DNA of 9,055 nucleotides. Origin: Clostridiales bacterium UBA929. GTDB taxonomy: Bacteria; Bacillota; Clostridia; Oscillospirales; UBA929. Below the pieces are notes generated by a model, which worked only from the letters and a program-made list of their open reading frames with translations, was not told where the DNA came from and ran no database searches. The translations under genes and the position numbers were made by a program. The stretch covers positions 1-9,055 of the forward strand of contig DBDP01000110.1 of NCBI GenBank assembly GCA_002293625.1, read 5' to 3'. Every line of letters begins with the position of its first letter. The stretch's first letter is position 1. Of this stretch, positions 1-6,630 are shown one piece after another.

Positions 1-1
1 C

Positions 2-1057
2 CAGCCGTATGACATTGTGCTTCTTCCCGGCGACGGTATCGGTCCCGAAATCACGAGCGCCGCGAAGGCGGTGATGGAACGCGCCGCGAGCCTGTACGGG
101 TTCGGGCTGCGCTTCACCGAGCAACTGATCGGCGGCTGCGCGCTTGACGCCTGCGGAATGCCGCTGCCCCACGCGACACTGGATGCATGCAGACGTTCCC
201 GTGCCGTATTCTTGGGCGCTGTCGGCGGACCGAAGTGGGATAATGCGCCGGTGCGTCCCGAAAAGGGGCTGTTGGAACTGCGTGAAGGACTTCGGCTGTA
301 CAACAATATCCGCCCTGTGAAACTGTGGGGGAAACTGTCCCGCCGCAGACGGATTACGGCGGGCGATTGGGAAGAGTATCTCATCATCCGCGAGCTGACC
401 GGCGGTCTGTACTTCGGCGCGAAGGGGCGGAAGTCGGAAGGGTCGGAGGCTTACGATACCTGCGTATACACCGCTCTTGAGATAGACCGCATTCTGCGCT
501 TCGCGTTTGAGGCGGCGATGACGCGGCGCAAGAAGGTGACGAGCGTGGATAAAGCTAACGTGCTGGAGACTTCCCGCCTGTGGCGGGAACGCGCCGAGCT
601 GATGAAGGCGGAATTCCCCGAAGTGACGCTGGAGAATATGCTGGTGGACAACGCCGCAATGCAGCTGATTCTGAATCCGGGGCAGTTTGACGTCATCGTC
701 ACCGAGAACACGTTTGGCGATATTTTGTCCGACGAAGCGGGGGCCGCCGCCGGTTCCATCGGCTTAATGCCATCGGCGAGCCTCGGCGAGAAGGGGCAAC
801 CCGGCGTCTTTGAGCCGATCCACGGCAGCGCGCCGGACATCGCGGGTAAGGATAAAGCGAACCCGCTCGCGTCGATCCTTTCCGCCGCCATGCTGCTGCG
901 GTACAGTCTCAACGAACCGAAAGCCGCCGACGCTATAGAGCGTGCAGTCGGCGTCGCGCTGAATAACGGCGCGCGTACAGCCGACATTGCGGAGGCGGGG
1001 GAGACCGCCATCGGAACGAAAGAGATGACGGAGCGTGTTTTGGACGCTTTAAGATAA
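2..1057 (+). CDS. leuB: 3-isopropylmalate dehydrogenase (5' end cut by window)
   Basis: LeuB oxidises and decarboxylates (2R,3S)-3-isopropylmalate with NAD+ to 2-oxoisocaproate, the third step of leucine synthesis in the cytoplasm. The product shows the family's opening LLPGDGIGPEI, the substrate-binding stretch with NNIRPVK near base 301, the IIRELTGGLYFG block near 384-419, VTSVDKANVLE near 536-568, the metal and NAD-binding DNAAMQL near 647-667, FGDILSDEAG near 713-742 and EPIHGSAPDIAGK near 812-850. All the main catalytic blocks are therefore present. An in-frame GTG at 17 could be read as a start, but the open frame continues upstream as QPYDIV, which matches the usual first beta strand of LeuB. 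The true start is most likely a few codons before base 1. The stop TAA is at 1055-1057. No terminator follows it; the secDF promoter starts almost at once, so leu transcripts may run into secDF. Upstream leu genes would be expected but are outside the window. Confidence 0.96.
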   Translation, partial: QPYDIVLLPGDGIGPEITSAAKAVMERAASLYGFGLRFTEQLIGGCALDACGMPLPHATLDACRRSRAVFLGAVGGPKWDNAPVRPEKGLLELREGLRLYNNIRPVKLWGKLSRRRRITAGDWEEYLIIRELTGGLYFGAKGRKSEGSEAYDTCVYTALEIDRILRFAFEAAMTRRKKVTSVDKANVLETSRLWRERAELMKAEFPEVTLENMLVDNAAMQLILNPGQFDVIVTENTFGDILSDEAGAAAGSIGLMPSASLGEKGQPGVFEPIHGSAPDIAGKDKANPLASILSAAMLLRYSLNEPKAADAIERAVGVALNNGARTADIAEAGETAIGTKEMTERVLDALR

Positions 1058-1060
1058 TGT

Positions 1061-1089
1061 TTGACATTTTATCACGAGGCGGTTATAAT
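1061..1089 (+). promoter_or_regulatory. Consensus sigma-A promoter of secDF
   Basis: TTGACA at 1061-1066 and TATAAT at 1084-1089 are separated by exactly 17 bases, so both hexamers and the spacer match the vegetative consensus in full. Transcription should start near 1096, giving a leader of about 60 bases before the secDF start. The leader holds a small potential hairpin, CGGGC at 1117-1121 with GCCCG at 1131-1135, just ahead of the ribosome binding site AGGAGG at 1140-1145. The promoter begins three bases after the leuB stop, so secDF is probably its own strong constitutive unit. Confidence 0.85.
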
Positions 1090-1155
1090 ATCCCAGTGCG
1101 TTAATACTACACAAAGCGGGCGTGTTGTTTGCCCGTGGCAGGAGGCAGCAACTAA

Positions 1156-3393
1156 ATGTTCAAAAAAGTTCTCATTTTTATTGTCATGCTTGCGGTGATC
1201 GCGGCACTGACAGCGGTGGCCTTTACCGGCCTTGACTTGGTGATCTTCGAGATCCCGAGCGTTCAGGACGGTATCGTACTGGGTCTTGATTTGCAGGGCG
1301 GTTCGATCATCACGTATGAGGCGGATCCCAGCCAAATCAACCAAAATACCCTTGATGAAGACATAATCGCGGCAATCGCAATGCTGCGCCAGCGCCTTGA
1401 CGTCCTCGGCTACACCGAGGCGCAGGTTTACCAGTTCAGCGACACCCGGATCCGTGTGGAGATCCCCGATTTGGAGGATCCGCTGGAAGCAGAGAAGAAG
1501 ATTGGTTCCACCGCGCAGCTGGAGTTCCGCGACCATACGGGGAAGGTATGGCTGACCGGCGATGCCGTCGAAACGGCGGAACCGGCTTACGGTCCCACCG
1601 ACAGCTCCGGCATGAGCCGCCATCATGTGGTTTTGACCTTTAACGAAGAAAGCCGCTCCATATGGGCGGACGCCACCGAGTACGCCGCGAAACAGGAAGC
1701 GGGCGATAATTACATCGCTCTGTACATGGACGGCGAGCCGGTGCAGGATGAGGGCGGCAACCCGATACAGCCCACGGTGGAAGAGCGGATCGACAGCGAC
1801 AGCAGCATCGTAACCTTTGGTTCCACCGCCTCGGCGTCCGAATCGGTGAAATACTTTTCGAGCATCGTCAACGCCGGAAAGCTGCCCTTCGCTCTTATTC
1901 GGGCGCAGAACACCACCGTCGGCGCGACCCTCGGCGCGGACTCCCTCCGCACAAGCCTGACGGCCGGCGCGATCGGCTTGGCGCTCGTGATCCTGTTCAT
2001 GCTTGTTTACTACCGTCTGCCCGGTCTGATGGCTTCTATCTCGCTCGCGTTCTATACGGCGCTGGTCGCGATTGTGCTGGCAACTTTACGCGTCAACCTC
2101 TCGCTGCCGGGTATCGCCGGCATCATACTGTCTATCGGTATGGCGGTAGACGCGAACGTCGTTATCTTTGAGCGTATCAAAGAGGAACTGCGCTCCGGCA
2201 AGACGGTGAAAGGTTCGGTCGATTCCGGCTTCAAGCGCGCCCTGACCGCCATCATCGACTCGAACATCACAACGATTATCGCCGGCGCGGTGCTGCTGGC
2301 GTTCGGTACCGGCGCGATTAAAGGCTTCGCGATTACCCTATTGGTCGGCGTCGTACTCTCGATGCTTACCGTGCTGGTCGTATCCCGTTTGCTGCTGAAA
2401 CAAATGGTCAGCCTCGGCGTTACGGCGCTGCCGTTCTACGGTGTGAAAGCCGACCGCTCCGAGCCGCGTTTCCACAAGCTTCAACTTAACTTCACCAAAA
2501 ATTTCAAATGGTTCGGTCTGCCGTCGGCGATTATCTGCCTGTTCGCCGCCGTCTGCTTGGTGCTGATTCCGCTCGGAACAACGCTTTTTAACTTTGACAT
2601 CGACTTCGTCGGCGGCACCTCCTTCCAGCTGGAAACGGGGCAGAATCTTACCAATGAAGACCTCGATAAAATCGCGTCCCTCGTGCAGGAAGTGACTGGC
2701 GAAGCGCCCTCGGCACCGCAGAGGGTGGGCGAGACACAGGTGATCGTCAAGACCGCCGCGCTGGACGCCGACACCGAAGCGGCTGTGCTAAACCGCGTAA
2801 AAGAGGAGTACCCCGCGATCAACAACGATAACTCCATGTCGGACAGCGTCAGCCCGTCGGTGGGCAGTGACCTGCGCCGCGCCGCCATACTCTCTGTCAT
2901 TGTTGCCTCGGCGCTGATTCTGCTGTATATCACCATCCGCTTCCAATTCTCCTCGGGTCTCGCGGCGGTGGTCGCGCTGATTCACGACCTGCTGATTATC
3001 TTGGCGGGGTATGTAATCTTCCAGATTCCCATCAACATGAACTTTATCGCCGTCATGCTGACGATATTGGGATACTCCATCAACTCCACCATCATCGTCT
3101 TCGACCGCATTCGTGAAAACAAGCGGCTGATGCAGAAATCCAGCTTCGCCGACGTTGTGGATCGCGGCATCAAACAGACGATGGGGCGTAACATCAACAC
3201 CACCCTGACGACGCTGCTGCCGGTTATTTGTATCATCGTTATCGGTGTGCCGTCGGTACGCAACTTTGCAATACCGCTCACAATCGGTCTGCTGGCCGGC
3301 ATGTACTCCTCCATCTGCCTCTCAGGCTCGATGTGGCATCGCATCAGCAACGCCGACAGAAAAGCAACGGACAAACTAAACAAGAAAGCATAA
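1156..3393 (+). CDS. secDF: Fused protein translocase subunit SecDF
   Basis: SecDF is a membrane protein of the RND type that works with SecYEG and uses the proton gradient to pull exported proteins across the membrane. The 745-residue product joins SecD and SecF in one chain, close to the length of the Bacillus subtilis fusion. The SecD half has a first membrane helix at about 4-27, the LGLDLQGG motif at 42-49, an external domain to about 260, then a helix bundle to about 410 with GMAVDANV around D332. The SecF half starts with a helix at about 457-478, FDIDFVGGT at 480-488, an external domain to about 570, and five further helices with GYSIN at 639-643 and FDRIREN at 649-655. D332 and R678 match the functional D340 and R671 of Thermus SecDF. 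Position 644, where the partner aspartate (D637) is expected, is serine. The start is the ATG ten bases after AGGAGG (1140-1145). A terminator follows the stop. Confidence 0.97.
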   Translation: MFKKVLIFIVMLAVIAALTAVAFTGLDLVIFEIPSVQDGIVLGLDLQGGSIITYEADPSQINQNTLDEDIIAAIAMLRQRLDVLGYTEAQVYQFSDTRIRVEIPDLEDPLEAEKKIGSTAQLEFRDHTGKVWLTGDAVETAEPAYGPTDSSGMSRHHVVLTFNEESRSIWADATEYAAKQEAGDNYIALYMDGEPVQDEGGNPIQPTVEERIDSDSSIVTFGSTASASESVKYFSSIVNAGKLPFALIRAQNTTVGATLGADSLRTSLTAGAIGLALVILFMLVYYRLPGLMASISLAFYTALVAIVLATLRVNLSLPGIAGIILSIGMAVDANVVIFERIKEELRSGKTVKGSVDSGFKRALTAIIDSNITTIIAGAVLLAFGTGAIKGFAITLLVGVVLSMLTVLVVSRLLLKQMVSLGVTALPFYGVKADRSEPRFHKLQLNFTKNFKWFGLPSAIICLFAAVCLVLIPLGTTLFNFDIDFVGGTSFQLETGQNLTNEDLDKIASLVQEVTGEAPSAPQRVGETQVIVKTAALDADTEAAVLNRVKEEYPAINNDNSMSDSVSPSVGSDLRRAAILSVIVASALILLYITIRFQFSSGLAAVVALIHDLLIILAGYVIFQIPINMNFIAVMLTILGYSINSTIIVFDRIRENKRLMQKSSFADVVDRGIKQTMGRNINTTLTTLLPVICIIVIGVPSVRNFAIPLTIGLLAGMYSSICLSGSMWHRISNADRKATDKLNKKA

Positions 3394-3401
3394 GTATAAA
3401 T

Positions 3402-3432
3402 AAAGGGGGATGGTGCAGACCATCCCCCTTTT
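3402..3432 (+). terminator. Rho-independent terminator after secDF
   Basis: Nine bases after the secDF stop, AAAGGGGGATGG at 3402-3413 pairs perfectly with CCATCCCCCTTT at 3420-3431 around a six-base loop. The 12-bp stem is very stable, but the T-run is only four bases (3429-3432), three of which lie in the stem, and is followed by CC. Termination may thus be less than complete. Confidence 0.8.
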
Positions 3433-3434
3433 CC

Positions 3435-3510
3435 GTAGGGGACGATTCTGGGTCGTCCTGAACTACATATGAAGTAAATACCAGAATAGGACGATACTTA
3501 CATCGTCCCG
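3435..3510. repeat. Compound palindromic repeat element (GTAGGG type)
   Basis: The stretch has 8-bp terminal inverted repeats, GGGACGAT at 3439-3446 and ATCGTCCC at 3502-3509. Inside, two small hairpins share the same stem: GGACGA 3440-3445 with TCGTCC 3453-3458, and GGACGAT 3489-3495 with ATCGTCC 3502-3508. Two further pairings are possible, ATTCTGG 3445-3451 with CCAGAAT 3481-3487 and TCGTCCT 3453-3459 with AGGACGA 3488-3494, so the element can fold in several ways. It resembles the short dispersed palindromes starting GTAGGG that I recall from clostridial genomes; that family assignment is from memory. A related but degenerate copy lies at 9011-9036. It sits between the secDF terminator and the start of the oxidoreductase gene and could affect that gene's expression. 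Confidence 0.6.
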
Positions 3511-3517
3511 TTGTATT

Positions 3518-3524
3518 GAGGTGA
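3518..3524 (+). promoter_or_regulatory. Ribosome binding site of the oxidoreductase gene
   Basis: GAGGTGA matches the end of 16S rRNA and overlaps the first possible start, GTG at 3521, which therefore cannot use it. The in-frame ATG at 3527 is five bases after GAGG; the TTG at 3530 is also possible. This decides against the longest reading frame. Confidence 0.6.
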
Positions 3525-3526
3525 TG

Positions 3527-4597
3527 ATGTTGAAAGACGGCATGTATTACAGCCCAGAGCCGGTCAGTACGAGACCCGTTGTGGAGAAGGGTGAATTCCC
3601 GATTGCAGCCGTTGCGCTCGACCACGGGCATATCTATGGGATGTGCGAGGGGTTGTGCGGCGCGGGCGCGAACGTGAAATGGGTTTGGGATCCCGACCCG
3701 AAAAAGCGCGAGCGCTTCCTCAAGAGCTTCCCTGAAGCAAAGGAGGCGCGGAGCGAGGAAGAAGCTATCTCCGACCCGGAGGTGAGGTTCGTCGCCGGAG
3801 CCGCCGTCACAAGCGAACGCTGTGCGCTCGGACTGCGCGTCATGGAAGCGGGGAAAGACTACTTTACCGATAAAGCGCCGCTTACAACGCTCACGCAGTT
3901 GGACGCCGCGAAGAAAACAGCCGCCGCCACGGGGCGGAAGTACGCCGTGTACTACAGCGAACGCCTCCATGTGGAAACTGCCGTCTTTGCCGGACAATTG
4001 ATAGAGCAGGGCGCGATTGGGCGCGTGATACAGGTGCTAGGGCTGGGACCGCACCGTCTCAGTCCGTCAATCCGCCCGGATTGGTTCTTTTTGAAGGAGA
4101 AATACGGCGGTATTTTATGCGATATCGGGAGCCACCAGATCGAGCAGATACTCTATTACACCGGCGCGAAGGACGCCGATATTTCGTACAGCCGGATTGC
4201 GAACTACAACCATCCCGAATACCCGGAACTGGACGATTTCGGCGATGCGTCGCTCGTGACCGATAACGGCGCGGCGGGGTATTTCCGCGTAGACTGGTTT
4301 ACGCCGGACGGCTTGCAGATGTGGGGTGACGGGCGCAGCGTCATCTTGGGTACGGAGGGGTTTATTGAGCAGCGTAAATATATGAATTTGGGAACAAATG
4401 ACGGACCGGGACACCTCTTTTTGGCGAACGGTCGGGAAGAGACGCACTACAACGTGCATGGCAAGGTCGGCTATCCGTTCTTCGGGGAACTGATTCTGGA
4501 TTGCCTCAACCGCACTGAAAACGCCATGACGCAGGAACACGCTTTTAAGGCCGCGGAGCTGTGTGTGAAAGCGCAGGCTCAAGCACAGAAGCTCTAA
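3527..4597 (+). CDS. Gfo/Idh/MocA family oxidoreductase, substrate unknown
   Basis: This is an NAD(P)-dependent dehydrogenase of the family that acts on sugars, inositols and related polyols. The 356-residue product has an N-terminal Rossmann domain (about 24-140) and a C-terminal alpha/beta domain. The catalytic lysine lies in DKAP (K116), a variant of the usual EKP. The C-terminal motif GGILCDIGSHQIEQ contains the expected aspartate (D199) and histidine (H203). The nucleotide-binding loop reads DHGHIYG (32-38), in which histidines replace the first two glycines of the usual GxGxxG; this variant seems to define a subgroup of the family. There is no signal peptide. No partner gene, transporter or sugar-pathway gene is next to it, so the substrate cannot be inferred. 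It stands alone between two palindromic elements, which may indicate independent acquisition. The start is chosen from the ribosome binding site; GTG 3521, ATG 3524 and TTG 3530 are alternatives. I am sure of the family and not of the function. Confidence 0.88.
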   Translation: MLKDGMYYSPEPVSTRPVVEKGEFPIAAVALDHGHIYGMCEGLCGAGANVKWVWDPDPKKRERFLKSFPEAKEARSEEEAISDPEVRFVAGAAVTSERCALGLRVMEAGKDYFTDKAPLTTLTQLDAAKKTAAATGRKYAVYYSERLHVETAVFAGQLIEQGAIGRVIQVLGLGPHRLSPSIRPDWFFLKEKYGGILCDIGSHQIEQILYYTGAKDADISYSRIANYNHPEYPELDDFGDASLVTDNGAAGYFRVDWFTPDGLQMWGDGRSVILGTEGFIEQRKYMNLGTNDGPGHLFLANGREETHYNVHGKVGYPFFGELILDCLNRTENAMTQEHAFKAAELCVKAQAQAQKL

Positions 4598-4691
4598 AAA
4601 GTCCGTGTTCGCCGAAGGCGAACGAGCGCAGCGCTCGCGAACAGGTGCCTTTGGCGCGGTATCGCGAGCCGGAGCGGGGAGTTTTTTAGAG
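4592..4691. terminator. Branched inverted repeat, probable bidirectional terminator between convergent genes
   Basis: The outer arms CTCTAAAAA (4592-4600) and TTTTTAGAG (4683-4691) are exact reverse complements and contain the stop codons of both converging genes. TCCG (4602-4605) and CGGA (4670-4673) can continue the stem. Inside are GTTCGCC/GGCGAAC (4607-4613 with 4617-4623), GAGCG/CGCTC (4624-4628 with 4632-4636), and GCTCGCGA/TCGCGAGC (4633-4640 with 4662-4669) enclosing GTGCC/GGCGC (4645-4649 with 4653-4657). The second and third compete for a few bases. T-runs lie at the exit side for both directions (4682-4687 on +, opposite 4596-4600 on -), which suits termination of both operons. It is not a tRNA: there is no T-loop or CCA pattern. 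Confidence 0.7.
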
Positions 4692-5804
4692 TGACACGAT
4701 CCCCTGAAGGGCGCGCGTAAGAGCGTCGATATCCCGTTCCCTGTTTTTGTAGGAAAACGCGGCTCGCACCGTCCCCAACGCCGCAGTACCGGCGGTGGTG
4801 TGTGCCAGCGGCGAGCAGTGCAGCCCGCCGCGAACGGCGATACCGCGGTCGGACAAGGCGGTCGCGACTGTCTCCGAGTCTTTACCTTCCACCGTGAAGG
4901 AGAACAGCGCTTTTTGGCAGACCGGATGAGAGTAAACACGCACACCTTTAATTTCGGACACTTTTTCCACCGCCTTTTTCAGCAGCGGATCGGCGTAGTC
5001 ATATCCGTTTCTTCTTACAAATCGAATCCCCGCCGCGAGACCCGCCGCGCCCGGCGCGTTATGCGTCCCCGCTTCCAAACGGTCGGGCAGATAATCGGGC
5101 ATGATGTGGCTGCGGGAATCCCCGCCGGTGCCGCCTTCTGTCAACGGCGGCAGCATTCCTCCGGGAGGTACCAAAAGCAGACCCGTTCCCTGCGGGCCGT
5201 ATAAGCTCTTATGCCCCGGCATACACCAATAGGGATACAGATCCCCGTCAATCGGTACCAATCCTGCCGACTGTGAGGCATCCACGATCATCGGGATGCC
5301 TTTTTGCTTGCAGAGCGCGGCAATCCGCTCCACCGGCAGGACAAACCCGAACACGTTGGACATATGCGTGCAGACGCATAAACCCACGTCACCCTTCAAC
5401 GCTTCGGCGAATTTTTGCACCACCGCTTCCGTATCAAACAGCGGCGTCGCAAGCGTAACCGTACGAACGCCTTTATATTCAAGAGATTTAAGCGGACGCA
5501 CAACGGCGTTGTGTTCGTAGCCGGAGATGAGAACGGTCATGCCGCGCCTTGTCAGTCCTTTGATTGCCATATTCAGCGCATGGGTGGCGTTGTGCGTGAG
5601 GACAACGCGTTCCGAGCCGCTCATATGGAAGAGGTTTGCCGCCTCCTCGCGGCAGCTGAACAGAGCGTCGGCCGCTTTTTGCGCGGGCTCATGACCGCCG
5701 CGACCCGCTCCGCCGCATGTCGCAAGGGCTTTCTGCATTGCCGCCCAGACTTCGGGCGGTTTGTGCAGCGTCGTCGCGGCGTTGTCTAAATATATCAAGG
5801 GCAT
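4686..5804 (-). CDS. Cysteine desulfurase-like class V aminotransferase
   Basis: This PLP enzyme of the NifS/SufS superfamily probably takes sulfur (or selenium) from cysteine (or selenocysteine) and passes it on as a persulfide. The 372-residue product starts MPLIYLDNAATT. It has EHNA with H98, which should stack on PLP; VDASQSAG with D175 and Q178; GHKSLYGPQG with the PLP-binding K199; LEAGTHNAPG in the small domain; and RGGLHCSP with C330 as the likely persulfide-carrying cysteine. The compact form and the HCSPLAH context fit the EF2568-like subgroup (TIGR01977 as I recall it) better than housekeeping IscS. The frame stays open to 6026, but the start is ATG 5804, which has GGAGA at 5814-5818 and fits the family's first residues; the extra upstream part is only the antisense-like overlap with the DUF3343 gene. 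It overlaps that gene by 10 bases, suggesting translational coupling. No iscU, sufU, thiI or selD is visible in the window, so the sulfur acceptor is unknown. Confidence 0.9.
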   Translation of the reverse strand: MPLIYLDNAATTLHKPPEVWAAMQKALATCGGAGRGGHEPAQKAADALFSCREEAANLFHMSGSERVVLTHNATHALNMAIKGLTRRGMTVLISGYEHNAVVRPLKSLEYKGVRTVTLATPLFDTEAVVQKFAEALKGDVGLCVCTHMSNVFGFVLPVERIAALCKQKGIPMIVDASQSAGLVPIDGDLYPYWCMPGHKSLYGPQGTGLLLVPPGGMLPPLTEGGTGGDSRSHIMPDYLPDRLEAGTHNAPGAAGLAAGIRFVRRNGYDYADPLLKKAVEKVSEIKGVRVYSHPVCQKALFSFTVEGKDSETVATALSDRGIAVRGGLHCSPLAHTTAGTAALGTVRAAFSYKNRERDIDALTRALQGIVSL

Positions 5805-6046
5805 GGAATCACATCTCCGTTCTCCCTCTCGCAGAAGGTGTATCGCGCGGCAAATCCTGCGTTTTTCATTATCGCAACGGCACGTTCTAAAAACCTCTGT
5901 TCCACGCGAACGGCGTGGCCGCAGCCCGAATCGGTTAAATTGGCCGGGAGTCTTCGGATGGAAGCCCGCAAGCCTGCGCTGTTTAGTACACGCATCGCCC
6001 TCTGCGCGTAAGTGATCGAGCGGCACGCGATCAAAGCGTTTGCCAT
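5795..6046 (-). CDS. DUF3343 family small protein, putative S/Se carrier
   Basis: The 83-residue product resembles DUF3343 (Pfam describes it as a putative Se/S carrier-like protein): a small alpha/beta fold with an N-terminal strand, a helix, and the conserved glycine-cysteine turn SGCG, here with C42, followed by AVRV. Further cysteines are C8 and two near the C-terminus. There is no signal peptide or membrane segment. The gene lies directly before the cysteine desulfurase-like gene and overlaps it by 10 bases, so the two products are likely made together; C42 could accept persulfide from the desulfurase, which is an inference. The start is ATG 6046, with AAAGGAG at 6059-6065 twelve bases upstream. 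A TTG at 6058 also opens the frame but directly abuts the ribosome binding site. I find no convincing promoter between the ispF terminator and this start. The family call rests on pattern recognition of a short protein. Confidence 0.72.
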   Translation of the reverse strand: MANALIACRSITYAQRAMRVLNSAGLRASIRRLPANLTDSGCGHAVRVEQRFLERAVAIMKNAGFAARYTFCERENGDVIPCP

Positions 6047-6058
6047 ATGACGGTTCAA

Positions 6059-6065
6059 CTCCTTT
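6059..6065 (-). promoter_or_regulatory. Ribosome binding site of the DUF3343 gene
   Basis: On the - strand this reads AAAGGAG. It is twelve bases from ATG 6046 and directly abuts TTG 6058, which rules out the TTG as the usual start. Confidence 0.6.
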
Positions 6066-6082
6066 GGTTTACGGCGCGCATG

Positions 6083-6116
6083 AAAAACCCGCCCATAACA
6101 CCATTGTATGAGCGGG
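6083..6116 (-). terminator. Rho-independent terminator of the carD-ispD-ispF operon
   Basis: On the - strand, CCCGCTCATA (6116-6107) pairs with TATGGGCGGG (6097-6088) around a nine-base loop, with one T-G pair, and runs straight into five T (6087-6083). It lies 53 bases after the ispF stop and 37 bases before the DUF3343 start. It separates the isoprenoid operon from the DUF3343/desulfurase pair, or lets only part of the transcripts through. Confidence 0.85.
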
Positions 6117-6168
6117 ACAGGAGGCGTGATAATTTATTGGCTCGGTATATTGTCGGGGGCGATCATCC

Positions 6169-6630
6169 CTATATTAGCAAACAAACGGCCAGCGCGGCGA
6201 TTCCCTCGCCGGAGCCGGTAAAGCCCATCCCCTCCTCGGTGGTGAATTTTATATTTAAGGCGTCCGTGCCGAGACAGCGCGCCAAGTTCCTGCGAATTTC
6301 CTCGCGAAAGGGGGAGAGCGCGGGTTTTTGCGCGATTACCGTTGCGTCAACATTGATTACCGAAAAGCTTTTTTGCTTGACGCGGGAAACAACGATCTCC
6401 AACAGAGACAAGCTGTCAATATTTTTATACGCGGGGTCGCTGTCAGGGAAGAGCGCGCCGATGTCGGAGAGACCTGCGGCACCGAGAAGCGCGTCGATCA
6501 CGGCGTGGGTCAGCACGTCCGCGTCGGAATGACCAAGCAGACCTTTTTCGAACGGCACGGTCACGCCGCCCAGCACCAGACGCCGTCCGGGAACCAGCCG
6601 GTGAGCATCGTACCCCTGTCCGATCCTCAT
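6169..6630 (-). CDS. ispF: 2-C-methyl-D-erythritol 2,4-cyclodiphosphate synthase
   Basis: IspF cyclises 4-diphosphocytidyl-2-C-methyl-D-erythritol 2-phosphate, releasing CMP, in the MEP route to isopentenyl diphosphate. The 153-residue product has the usual family length and acts as a trimer with zinc between subunits. The zinc ligands are visible at the same numbers as in Escherichia coli: D8 and H10 in GYDAHRL and H42 after GHSDADVL (H34-L40). The conserved LFPDSDPAYK segment and the C-terminal TTEEGMGFTGSGEGIAA, which binds the cytidine phosphate side, are intact. Its ATG overlaps the ispD stop as ATGA, and GAGGG at 6638-6642 lies seven bases upstream inside ispD, so it should be translated by coupling with ispD. 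It is the last gene before the terminator at 6083-6116. Confidence 0.98.
   Translation of the reverse strand: MRIGQGYDAHRLVPGRRLVLGGVTVPFEKGLLGHSDADVLTHAVIDALLGAAGLSDIGALFPDSDPAYKNIDSLSLLEIVVSRVKQKSFSVINVDATVIAQKPALSPFREEIRRNLARCLGTDALNIKFTTEEGMGFTGSGEGIAALAVCLLI

Noticed and set aside
451..1011. Long open frame on the - strand opposite leuB
   Set aside because: It lies wholly opposite a clear LeuB, is rich in Ser, Ala and Arg as expected for antisense frames in GC-rich DNA, and shows no family motif.
1072..1626. Open frame on the - strand over the secDF start and promoter
   Set aside because: It covers the consensus promoter and the SecD N-terminus, has no recognisable motif, and fits a shadow frame.
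3435..3510. CRISPR repeat
   Set aside because: There are only two copies of a short stem, with no regular spacers and no cas genes nearby.
4592..4691. tRNA-like cloverleaf between the convergent genes
   Set aside because: There is no 7-bp acceptor with T-loop, anticodon arm or CCA pattern; the pairing suits a terminator or repeat.
5805..6026. N-terminal extension of the desulfurase to 6026
   Set aside because: The extra 74 residues are Arg-rich, match no aminotransferase, and overlap the DUF3343 gene. ATG 5804 has its own ribosome binding site and gives the standard family N-terminus.
6066..6168. Possible separate promoter for the DUF3343/desulfurase pair
   Set aside because: A TACAAT at 6108-6103 on the - strand has no acceptable -35 at 16-18 bases and lies inside the terminator hairpin. 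I cannot support a promoter here.
6126..6221. Small + strand frame of about 31 residues with AGGAGG at 6119-6124 and a hydrophobic N-terminus
   Set aside because: Only one base separates AGGAGG from the GTG, the frame is antisense to the ispF end, and the 3' half is Arg-rich shadow sequence.
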